A program made the position numbers and the translations under genes. Below are positions 1 to 5,926 of a stretch of DNA of 11,265 nt, piece after piece; position 1 is the stretch's first letter; each line of letters opens with the position of its first letter. Origin of the DNA: Candidatus Nanohalarchaeota archaeon (lineage in GTDB: Archaea > EX4484-52 > B79-G9). The stretch lies in NCBI GenBank assembly GCA_030594795.1, contig JAUVEK010000034.1:1-11265 (forward strand), given 5' to 3'. A model generated the notes under the pieces. That model did not search any database. It worked only from the letters and a program-made list of their open reading frames with translations, and had not been told where the DNA came from.

Positions 1-434
1 GCCATCCCCACATCATTCACAGTGCGCCCCGAACCTCCTTCAAGCGCAATCCCTGTACCGACACTCGACTCTTCAGTCTTTGTCTTCAGGGAAAACCTCG
101 ATACAGCCACAATACTTGCAAGCGCTTCCCCGCGAAACCCAAGCGTATGTATATTCGTAAGATCATCCTCCCCCTTTATCTTCGAAGTGGAATGGCGCTC
201 AAGCGCAATCTCTGCCTCCTCCCGGCTCATCCCGCACCCGTCATCAGAGACGCGGATAAGCTTTTTACCCCCATCCTCAACCTCGACAGTAATCTGTGTA
301 GCGCCTGCATCAATACAATTCTCAACAAGCTCCTTAACAACCGACGCAGGGCGCTCGATGACCTCTCCTGCCGCAATCTTGGAAATAAGATGATCATCGA
401 GGAGTATAATGCGCGAATCCTTTTCAGTTCCCAT
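1..434 (-). CDS. mutL: DNA mismatch repair protein MutL, N-terminal part (cut by window edge)
   Basis: This is the GHKL-type ATPase end of MutL, the matchmaker that links MutS at a mismatch to downstream nicking and strand removal. The 144 visible codons contain the family motifs in order. KELVENCIDAGA (about residues 34-45) has the catalytic Glu at 35 and the Mg-binding Asn at 39. SDDGCGM (63-69) is the nucleotide-binding motif. HSTSKI (81-86) and GFRGEAL (99-105) form the ATP lid region. The reading stays open to base 1, so the rest of the ATPase, the transducer domain and the C-terminal dimerisation domain lie outside the window. The ATG at 432-434 starts close before the first conserved helix, and a TATA-like AAATTTAAT is centred about 26 bp upstream, so a leaderless message is likely. 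It is co-oriented with mutS but separated from it by an opposite-strand gene. The usual ENS(L/I)DAGA reads ENCIDAGA here, a minor change. Identity is very secure. Confidence 0.96.
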   Translation of the reverse strand, partial: MGTEKDSRIILLDDHLISKIAAGEVIERPASVVKELVENCIDAGATQITVEVEDGGKKLIRVSDDGCGMSREEAEIALERHSTSKIKGEDDLTNIHTLGFRGEALASIVAVSRFSLKTKTEESSVGTGIALEGGSGRTVNDVGM

Positions 435-455
435 AGTCCTTTTTCGAGCCAAAAC

Positions 456-464
456 ATTAAATTT
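456..464 (-). promoter_or_regulatory. Probable TATA box of mutL
   Basis: AAATTTAAT on the minus strand is centred about 26 bp before the mutL ATG, the spacing expected for a leaderless archaeal transcript. It is weaker than the other TATA elements here. Confidence 0.4.
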
Positions 465-490
465 CTTGGGATTAGAATCAGTTTGACAAA

Positions 491-500
491 AAATATATAA
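491..500 (+). promoter_or_regulatory. TATA box of the 525-1178 membrane protein gene
   Basis: AAATATATAA is centred about 28 bp before the ATG at 525, which puts the transcription start within a few bases of the start codon. With no usable Shine-Dalgarno sequence, this supports leaderless expression and the chosen start. Confidence 0.6.
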
Positions 501-524
501 GGCAATGAAGATAAAGTCCTAGGC

Positions 525-1178
525 ATGGAGAAGAAAGTTAATTCAAAAATAAAAGAATATCATAAAACATTTTATTTTCATGTCTTATTAGTTTCAGTTC
601 TAGTGGCTCTTGCCATAGTATTCATTGGTATTGTTATAAAAGAAGCATTTTTTAGCTACCTTATATTTTTTTTGATTCTCCTCTTATTTCTCTATTTACC
701 TATTATTTATGTGCGGGAAGAACATACTATAACTTCGAATAAAGTGATTGAAGATGTTGTTGAAGAGATGAAGGGTGCTAGTAGTCCTATGAGAGCGGCT
801 TATACTAATTTCGGCGCAAAGGTGATAGAAGACAGTGAAACCAGAACAATATTAGAGATACTGAAGCCAAAATTAATTGGAAAACCCCAAAGAATAATAA
901 TAGAATTTAAGCTGATAGATGAGATACCGAATAAGTTTATGGATATTGAAGAATTTGAGAACGATAAGAAAATTGCAAAATATCAGACAATATTCAAAAA
1001 AGAAAAAAACCATACGGAAATATTATCAAAATCGCTTTGTTTTGATCGTCAACCCTTATTTTCCCTGCTAGTGTACTTGCCTCTCTATGTGTATATGAGC
1101 AAAACACTAAAGTCCTGTGATTATGAATTGAAGAAATACGGGGTTAAAATATCTCTTAGCTGTCCGATTGGATTCTAA
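525..1178 (+). CDS. Unrecognised membrane protein with two N-terminal TM helices
   Basis: I do not recognise this 217-residue protein. A short basic N-terminus precedes two hydrophobic segments at about residues 18-38 and 42-63, joined by a very short loop, so the N-terminus and the main body should lie on the same side of the membrane. The remaining ~150 residues are charged and look soluble, with alternating acidic and basic stretches and a further moderately hydrophobic patch near 177-196. There are no recognisable catalytic motifs. The gene lies on the opposite strand between mutL and mutS, diverging from mutL and converging on mutS with only 36 bp to the mutS stop. Base use is clearly more AT-rich than mutS or mutL, which fits a later insertion between two genes that are often adjacent. 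The TATA box at 491-500 supports the start. It is real as a gene; its function is unknown. Confidence 0.75.
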   Translation: MEKKVNSKIKEYHKTFYFHVLLVSVLVALAIVFIGIVIKEAFFSYLIFFLILLLFLYLPIIYVREEHTITSNKVIEDVVEEMKGASSPMRAAYTNFGAKVIEDSETRTILEILKPKLIGKPQRIIIEFKLIDEIPNKFMDIEEFENDKKIAKYQTIFKKEKNHTEILSKSLCFDRQPLFSLLVYLPLYVYMSKTLKSCDYELKKYGVKISLSCPIGF

Positions 1179-1214
1179 TCTCTCAAAACTTGTGTGAATT
1201 TTGTCCTTATCAAT

Positions 1215-3764
1215 TCAAAAAAGTGTTCTTTGAACCTCTTTCTCTCTTGGATTCCTCTCTTCATCTTTTTCATTTTTTTTTGAGCTTCTTTCTTTCACAA
1301 GCTTCTTCTGCTCCCGCGGCGCCAACTTATAATCTTTAATCATCCTGAAATCCTCTTTCTCAAGCCCCTCCTGAATCTTTTTTGCGCGCTTGATAACCTC
1401 CTTCGGCAACCCGCTAAGCTGCGCAACCTGCACTCCATAGCTTTTATCAGTACCTCCTTCAACCAGCTTGCGCAAAAAAAGGATAGTATCCCCTTCCTCT
1501 TTTGCAGTCATGTGATAATTCTTCACACCCTTCATCTCATCCTCAAGAACATTCAGCTGGTGAAAATGGGTGGCAAAAAGGGTCTTTGCGCCAATTGCTT
1601 CATGTATGTACTCAGCGCACGACCATGCAATGCTCAGCCCGTCAAAAGTCGATGTGCCACGCCCTATTTCATCAAGAATTATCAGGCTCCTGGCTGTAGC
1701 GTTATTCAGTATGTTTGCAGTCTCAGTCATCTCAATCATAAATGTGGACTGCCCCATGGTAAGGTCATCATAAGCCCCGATGCGCGTAAATATCCTGTCA
1801 ACAACTCCTATCCTCGCGCTCCCTGCAGGAACAAAACTGCCTGCCTGCGCCATGAGCACAACCAGTGCAGTGCTCCTCATGTATGTGCTCTTTCCTGCCA
1901 TGTTGGGGCCTGTGATTATCAGGAGCCTGCTCTTCTCACTGTCAAGATAAACGTCATTTGTGATGTATGAATCAGTCATCTTCTCAACTACCGGGTGGCG
2001 CGCATCCTTTATGTCAATAACACCAGAATCATCTATCCCGGGCCTTGCATAATTATTCTCATGGGCAAGATGAGCCAGAGATGAATAAAAATCAAGGAGC
2101 GCAATATTTTTCGCTGCATGCTGGATATCTGCTGTAAATTTCGAAATTTCTGCAACCAGATTTGTGAAGAGCTCATATTCCATTGCAACAATCTTTTCCT
2201 CAGCACCGAGTATCCGGGCTTCTTTCTCTTTCAGTTCCTCTGTAATGAAGCGCTCGCCGTTGACCATAGTCTGCTTTCTTATGTAAGTGTCGGGGGCCAT
2301 GTGAATATTTGCTCTTGTTACCTCGATAAAATACCCGAAGACTTTGTTGAACCTGATCTTAAGTGATTTTATGCCTGTCTTTTTCCTTTCCTCCTGCTCA
2401 TATTTGCTGACCCATTCCTTTGCATTGCATGAAAGAGATCTCAGCTCATCAAGCTCCCTGTTATAGCCGGATTTGATGATTCTTCCTTCTCTCACACTTA
2501 AGGGCGGATCCTCTGATATGGCTGCGTCAATCATGTCATGAACCTCACTCATGTCTTTCATATCCCTGATTTTTTTGAGTTCAGTGGAGCTACAGGTGCC
2601 AAGGTGTTTTTTTAGTACAGGTATCAGCGCAAGTGTCTTTTTCAGCCCGAGAAGGTCGCGCGCATTGGCTGCGCCATAAACAATGCGCGATATGATGCGC
2701 TCAATGTCATAGGTTTCCTTGAGGGTGTCGCGGATGTTTTCTTTCAGGATGTAGTCGCCCATAAGCTCTTCAACAGCATCAAGGCGCTGGTTGATCTTTT
2801 TTGGGTCCAGCAGGGGCTTTAGGAGCCTGTGGACAAGCATTCTTGAGCCCATTGCTGTCAGGGTCCTGTCAACTGTTTCCAGAAGTGTTCCTCTTGATGT
2901 GTTTTCGCGAATGTTTCTTATTATCTCGAGATTTCTTAAGGTCACGGGGTCAATTGTCATGAATTCCGTATTCTTATGTACCTGGATGGTGTTGATGTGT
3001 GAAAGTGCTGTCATCTGCGTCTCTTTCAGGTATGCCATTAGGGCGCCTGCGCTTGATACTGCCACGGGATAATCAGCTATCCCGAAGCCTTCAAGCGATG
3101 CAACCTTAAAGTGTTCTTTTAGTGTTTCGGATGCGCTGTAGTGCACGAAATTGCGCGACGGGTACGGTGAAATCATTGCTGTGTTGTTTATGCTTTTGAG
3201 TGAATTGTAGAATTTGTTATTTGAAAAAAGGGCTTCATCAACTATGATTTCTTTTGGGCTGAACCTGCTTATCTCGTTTATAAAATCCTCGTTGGTCATA
3301 AACTCTGAAACCAGGAACTCACCTGTAGATATGTCTGTGACTGCCATGCCTGTGGATTTATCTTTTTTGTAGACTGCTGCAAGATAGTTGTTGTGCTTTT
3401 CTTCGAGCATGCCTGATGAGAGTACAGTGCCGGGGGTGATTACACGGATTACGTCGCGCCTGACAAGCCCTTTTGCTTTTTTCGGGTCTTCTATCTGTTC
3501 TGCGAGTGCTACTTTGTAGCCTGCTTTTATGAGTTTGGCAAAATAGGGCTCATAAGCATGGTGCGGGATGCCCGCAAGAGGGATGGGTTTGCCGTCGTAG
3601 TTTGTGCCGCGCTTTGTCAGGGTGATATTGAGGACTTCAGACGCAATTTTTGCATCCTCGAAAAACATCTCGTAGAAGTCTCCCATGCGGAATGCGACGA
3701 TGCAGTCTGGGTATCTTTTTTTCATGTCATGGTACTGCGCAAGCATAGGGGTGGGTTTGGACAT
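1215..3764 (-). CDS. mutS: DNA mismatch repair ATPase MutS
   Basis: MutS binds mismatches and small loops and recruits MutL. At 849 residues it is close to E. coli MutS (853). The N-terminal mismatch-reading motif is GDFYEMF, with the wedge Phe at residue 30 and Glu at 32, matching Phe36/Glu38 of E. coli. A connector, lever and clamp region runs to about 600. The ATPase follows: Walker A GPNMAGKS at 619-626, STFMIEM signature at 673-679, Walker B LIILDEIGRG with D698/E699, and the His switch ATHFH near 731-735. A helix-turn-helix for dimerisation lies at about 775-797. The last 30 residues are a charged linker ending in QRTLF, which looks like a sliding-clamp binding tail. The start ATG at 3762-3764 has no Shine-Dalgarno sequence but has a TATA-like element about 26 bp upstream. 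This is the bacterial-type MutS found in some archaea, presumably by ancient transfer. It probably works with the MutL at 1-434. Confidence 0.98.
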   Translation of the reverse strand: MSKPTPMLAQYHDMKKRYPDCIVAFRMGDFYEMFFEDAKIASEVLNITLTKRGTNYDGKPIPLAGIPHHAYEPYFAKLIKAGYKVALAEQIEDPKKAKGLVRRDVIRVITPGTVLSSGMLEEKHNNYLAAVYKKDKSTGMAVTDISTGEFLVSEFMTNEDFINEISRFSPKEIIVDEALFSNNKFYNSLKSINNTAMISPYPSRNFVHYSASETLKEHFKVASLEGFGIADYPVAVSSAGALMAYLKETQMTALSHINTIQVHKNTEFMTIDPVTLRNLEIIRNIRENTSRGTLLETVDRTLTAMGSRMLVHRLLKPLLDPKKINQRLDAVEELMGDYILKENIRDTLKETYDIERIISRIVYGAANARDLLGLKKTLALIPVLKKHLGTCSSTELKKIRDMKDMSEVHDMIDAAISEDPPLSVREGRIIKSGYNRELDELRSLSCNAKEWVSKYEQEERKKTGIKSLKIRFNKVFGYFIEVTRANIHMAPDTYIRKQTMVNGERFITEELKEKEARILGAEEKIVAMEYELFTNLVAEISKFTADIQHAAKNIALLDFYSSLAHLAHENNYARPGIDDSGVIDIKDARHPVVEKMTDSYITNDVYLDSEKSRLLIITGPNMAGKSTYMRSTALVVLMAQAGSFVPAGSARIGVVDRIFTRIGAYDDLTMGQSTFMIEMTETANILNNATARSLIILDEIGRGTSTFDGLSIAWSCAEYIHEAIGAKTLFATHFHQLNVLEDEMKGVKNYHMTAKEEGDTILFLRKLVEGGTDKSYGVQVAQLSGLPKEVIKRAKKIQEGLEKEDFRMIKDYKLAPREQKKLVKERSSKKNEKDEERNPREKEVQRTLF

Positions 3765-3785
3765 ATAGTATTGATTCGCCTGAAG

Positions 3786-3795
3786 AAATAAAAAT
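3786..3795 (-). promoter_or_regulatory. Probable TATA box of mutS
   Basis: On the minus strand ATTTTTATTT is centred about 26 bp before the mutS ATG, which fits a leaderless transcript. No other start signal is seen. Confidence 0.5.
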
Positions 3796-3853
3796 TCATC
3801 GGATGAAAACTGATTATACAGCCTGTTTACTGCCTGTCTTCTTCCCGGACAAT

Positions 3854-3934
3854 CTAATACTTTTCTTTTTCCATTAATATGTTCACGATTTCAAAATCCG
3901 CTTCTGCCTGCTTCAGCCACCGCCAGGCATCTTT
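3854..3934 (-). pseudogene. Remnant of a HEPN-domain gene (first helix only)
   Basis: A reading open from 3970 to a TAG at 3854-3856 encodes DAWRWLKQAEADFEIVN followed by a short helix ending MEKEKY. This closely resembles the first helix of the HEPN proteins encoded with MNT nucleotidyltransferases, whose N-termini typically read like 'A.RWLKQAE.DLE.A..LLE.G.YD'. The similarity stops at the TAG, exactly before the 'WACF.AQQAAEKALK' helix that should follow, and no start codon precedes it in frame. The later HEPN motif (RX4-6H) is absent. It lies about 85 bp downstream of the MNT gene at 4019 on the same strand, the normal position for a HEPN partner. I infer a deleted and decayed HEPN gene. 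The family comparison is from memory rather than a search. Confidence 0.6.
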
Positions 3935-4018
3935 CCTGTTTTTTATTGCGTATAAAGTGTGAACAGGGAATCAAAAAGCTTGAAAATGCCTTGATTTAAC
4001 CTAAATTTTCATGATTTT

Positions 4019-4333
4019 TCATACAGTTACACCTTCTTTAAGGACCTGTTTTATAAACACGTTCCCATCTTTTCTCATTTTTTCAACTTCTTTAGGTGTA
4101 TAAACGATTGCATCAAGCGGCAAAAAGCCATTATAATTATCATATACTGCATTGAGGCGTTTCAGTTTCTTTTTCTCTTTTGTATCTTTTATAAAAACAA
4201 CATCAATGTCACTAAAATCGCGTATGTCTCCTCTCGCGTAACTTCCAAAGAGTATGGCTCTACTTGCATTTATCTTCTTTTTCAATGATTTTATTATGTT
4301 TATAACTTCCGGCCTGGTTAATCTTGCTTTCAT
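4019..4333 (-). CDS. MNT-type minimal nucleotidyltransferase (antitoxin-like)
   Basis: This small protein (104 residues from the preferred start) has the polymerase-beta fold signature GSYARGD at residues 30-36 and the metal-binding SDID, with Asp at 42 and 44. A third Asp at 74 (PLDAIVYT) is the usual last ligand. Such MNT proteins pair with HEPN RNases; in studied pairs the MNT protein attaches AMP to the HEPN toxin and neutralises it. The start could be the ATG at 4376-4378 (119 residues), but the ATG at 4331-4333 matches the normal family N-terminus, has a weak AGGA upstream, and has a TATA-like CTATAG about 27 bp before it. The partner HEPN gene downstream is only a fragment, so this is probably an orphan antitoxin, though all catalytic residues are intact. 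It may act on a HEPN protein encoded elsewhere. Confidence 0.85.
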   Translation of the reverse strand: MKARLTRPEVINIIKSLKKKINASRAILFGSYARGDIRDFSDIDVVFIKDTKEKKKLKRLNAVYDNYNGFLPLDAIVYTPKEVEKMRKDGNVFIKQVLKEGVTV

Positions 4334-4361
4334 AATTAATCCTATTCCATTTTCAACTATA

Positions 4362-4394
4362 GTAAAATTGAGGCACATAGAGATTCAATTTTAC
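4362..4394. promoter_or_regulatory. Inverted repeat at the nucleotidyltransferase promoter
   Basis: GTAAAATTG at 4362-4370 and CAATTTTAC at 4386-4394 form a perfect 9-bp inverted repeat with a 15-bp spacer, just upstream of the preferred MNT start and overlapping its likely promoter. It is placed where an autoregulatory operator would be. It is AT-rich, so chance cannot be excluded. Confidence 0.35.
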
Positions 4395-4431
4395 GGTACT
4401 TAAATCCTACAAATATATCAGGAATTAAATC

Positions 4432-4506
4432 TTTAAATACATCTGTTATGTTTTATATTTTCAGGTGTTTAGGAGGAACAAAAGCATGGTCAATGTATTT
4501 GTTTAG
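4432..4506 (+). other. Orphan promoter, ribosome binding site and six-codon ORF
   Basis: TTTAAATA at 4432-4439 could be a TATA box, AGGAGG at 4471-4476 a strong Shine-Dalgarno sequence, and the ATG at 4486 a well-spaced start. The reading stops at a TAG after six codons (4504-4506). Beyond it the same frame stays open for 55 more codons, to a TGA at 4672-4674, running into the antisense of the lipoprotein gene. It may be a leader peptide, a decayed gene start or chance. The continuation shows no domain I recognise. Confidence 0.25.
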
Positions 4507-4569
4507 TCTGCTGCGTTTATCTGTGCCATTATCATCAAGGATGTTCGTTATAAAATTAACCCACGAAAG
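4453..4569 (-). pseudogene. Possible C-terminal gene remnant
   Basis: The minus strand is open for 38 codons, ending in TAA at 4453-4455, with protein-like composition (it contains ILDDNGTDKRSRLNKYIDH). There is no start codon, and two adjacent stops precede it inside the hairpin at 4561-4594. I do not recognise the sequence. It overlaps the short plus-strand ORF, so at most one of the two readings is likely to have been a gene. Confidence 0.22.
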
Positions 4570-4594
4570 TTATCATTTTTGATAACTTGTGTGG
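4561..4594. repeat. Strong hairpin with a four-base loop
   Basis: AAGTTATCA at 4567-4575 and TGATAACTT at 4580-4588 are perfectly complementary around a TTTT loop. The stem continues, after one mismatch and one G-U pair, through CCAC at 4561-4564 and GTGG at 4591-4594. It lies about 60 bp after the lipoprotein stop on that gene's transcribed strand. It could be a 3' end or RNA-stability hairpin, a regulator site, or the scar of a small mobile element. The sequence alone does not decide. Confidence 0.5.
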
Positions 4595-4653
4595 AACGAT
4601 TTTATGAATGGGTTCTTATGGCAATATTTGTAAGGACTTTAGGCCATATGGAT

Positions 4654-5472
4654 TCATTTGAAGTTGTACATTGATTCTTTTCCTATATCAGCGATATCTT
4701 CTGCATTGTTTGCTTCTTTGGGCAATACTATGTTCACTTCTTTGTTTATGTTTGATATCTGCAGTTCAATAACAGTGTCCATATCTACTTTTTTGGATGA
4801 TTCAGGAGAGATTGACATTTTTATCTCTGTTTTTGATTTTTCTATCACAAATGTCTTTTTATTGACCCAGACAGTTGAAGAATAAGACTGAACTGCATTA
4901 TCATAATCAATATTCTGGCTGGATGAAGCAGATCGCTGCTGCCTTAGTGCATACTCTGCGATTTTTCCTGAATCGGGATTTAATTTTAGAACATAATAGG
5001 AATTGGTGTCGAAAGATTCGTCTTCCAAGCGCTCAATGGTTCCGCTTTCAATTAATTCGACCAGCTCGGCCATCTTATCCTGCTGCGCCCACATATCATC
5101 ATCTGACCTGGCCTTAATCCACCGGTCATTGGATTTTGTATATAAATAACCGTCCACAAGGTAAGTTTCCATCTTCATCTGCGGCGACATGCCCATGATG
5201 AATGATTTTACATTCCATTGCAGAGCCATTTTTTTGTTTGCACGGTCTATATCCCCTTTTGATGTGATATCATATTTAAGTTCCATTGCGCCTGCCGGGG
5301 TTTCTGTGACTGTGTTCATTGACATTTTCATGTCGATAGTATAGGTATTCAAATTGGAGTTTGCCTGGTTTAAGCGGCTCTGGAGTTGACTGGCTGTCAA
5401 TTCCTGGGTGCAGCCGGAGGAAATAAGAATCCCGATGATTAAAAGACAAAGCGTGATTAATTTTAAGTTCAT
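4654..5472 (-). CDS. Secreted lipoprotein, possibly LppX/LolA-like fold
   Basis: The 272-residue protein starts with a lipoprotein signal: Lys at residue 4, a hydrophobic stretch at 5-17, then SSGC with the lipidated Cys at 21. The mature part opens with a Gln/Asn/Ser-rich segment and then alternates short beta-like strands. YLVDGYLYTKSNDRWIKA near residues 104-121 resembles the 'dG..Y.k..g.W' hairpin of mycobacterial LppX/LprG-type lipoproteins, which bind lipids in a half-barrel related to LolA. That fold assignment is an inference from pattern, and a role in lipid or envelope handling is only a possibility. The protein should be anchored to the outer face of the cytoplasmic membrane. A GAGGGG Shine-Dalgarno-like run lies about 9 bp before the ATG, and TTTATAAG near 5530-5538 would give a leader of about 35 nt, so unlike most genes here it seems to have a leadered message. 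It stands alone on this strand. Confidence 0.8.
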   Translation of the reverse strand: MNLKLITLCLLIIGILISSGCTQELTASQLQSRLNQANSNLNTYTIDMKMSMNTVTETPAGAMELKYDITSKGDIDRANKKMALQWNVKSFIMGMSPQMKMETYLVDGYLYTKSNDRWIKARSDDDMWAQQDKMAELVELIESGTIERLEDESFDTNSYYVLKLNPDSGKIAEYALRQQRSASSSQNIDYDNAVQSYSSTVWVNKKTFVIEKSKTEIKMSISPESSKKVDMDTVIELQISNINKEVNIVLPKEANNAEDIADIGKESMYNFK

Positions 5473-5529
5473 AGATAACCCCTCATGTTTTTAAGGATTG
5501 CTTTTGCGGTGATTTATTGAAGTTTATGG

Positions 5530-5538
5530 CTTATAAAG
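5530..5538 (-). promoter_or_regulatory. Likely TATA box of the lipoprotein gene
   Basis: CTTTATAAG on the minus strand lies about 62 bp before the lipoprotein ATG. With initiation about 26 bp downstream it gives a leader of roughly 35 nt that contains GAGGGG. The element is almost palindromic, so it could also act rightwards. Confidence 0.4.
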
Positions 5539-5557
5539 TTAACTCATCAAAGGGCCT

Positions 5558-5595
5558 TGCTCCTAAAGTACCCATTTTCGCCGACTTTAGGAGCA
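5558..5595. repeat. 12-bp perfect inverted repeat with GCTCCTAAAG core
   Basis: TGCTCCTAAAGT at 5558-5569 and ACTTTAGGAGCA at 5584-5595 are exact reverse complements around a 14-bp spacer. The same TTGCTCCTAAAGT stretch (13 bp including the preceding T) recurs at 7404-7416 within another inverted repeat. This copy sits just upstream of the TATA box of the 5640 gene. It could be an operator, or one copy of a dispersed palindromic repeat family. Confidence 0.7.
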
Positions 5596-5608
5596 GACTC
5601 CGAGCCAA

Positions 5609-5617
5609 AGATATAAG
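5609..5617 (+). promoter_or_regulatory. TATA box that selects the start at 5640
   Basis: AGATATAAG is centred about 27 bp before the ATG at 5640. That favours a leaderless 53-codon gene and argues against the in-frame ATG at 5517, which would place the promoter inside the coding sequence. Confidence 0.55.
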
Positions 5618-5639
5618 CATTGTTGTGCAATTCTGTGGC

Positions 5640-5801
5640 ATGGATAGAAAAATGCTGGCGTTCTGGGGCGCAATCATCTCATCTAGCGGTGCATTGATCA
5701 GTTATTATGCGGGTCAGTACGAAATGATGCTAATTCTTGTAATTCTCGGCGTGGTCAATATGTGTCGATGGTTTAAGTTGCGGAAGCAGTCAAAGCACTA
5801 A
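5640..5801 (+). CDS. Small two-TM membrane protein
   Basis: I do not recognise this 53-residue protein. It is almost all membrane: one hydrophobic segment at about residues 6-24 and a second at about 29-44, joined by a short polar turn (GQYE) and ending in a basic tail (KLRKQSKH). Both ends should face the cytoplasm. The frame is open back to an ATG at 5517 (94 residues), but that extension would translate through the inverted repeat and promoter at 5558-5617 and looks non-natural, so I start at 5640. It is convergent with the Fic gene, leaving 125 bp between them, and stands alone on its strand. Small hydrophobic proteins beside Fic and restriction genes can be toxins, but nothing in this sequence shows that. 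Confidence 0.5.
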   Translation: MDRKMLAFWGAIISSSGALISYYAGQYEMMLILVILGVVNMCRWFKLRKQSKH

Positions 5802-5926
5802 TCTGTGTGCAATTCAAAAGAGAATAGTTAGTTATTTTAGGCAGAATCATGAGATTTTGGGCAAATACCAAAAACAGGATTTGCACTTAAAGTCACATTT
5901 TTGGGGTGCTTTAGATACAAACGATT

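Noticed and set aside
1502..3072. Several plus-strand open frames inside mutS (around 1502-1970, 2118-2366, 2791-3072)
   Set aside because: They are antisense to a full-length MutS with all motifs, have poor composition and no start signals, so they are shadows.
4504..4506. TAG at 4504 read as pyrrolysine
   Set aside because: TAG also ends the methyltransferase and the 9270-9677 gene as a normal stop, no pyrrolysine genes are visible, and the continuation matches no known family.
5802..5926. Search for a tRNA or small RNA in the gap between the convergent 5640 and Fic genes
   Set aside because: No cloverleaf, conserved T-loop sequence or strong stem is visible; nothing supportable is present.
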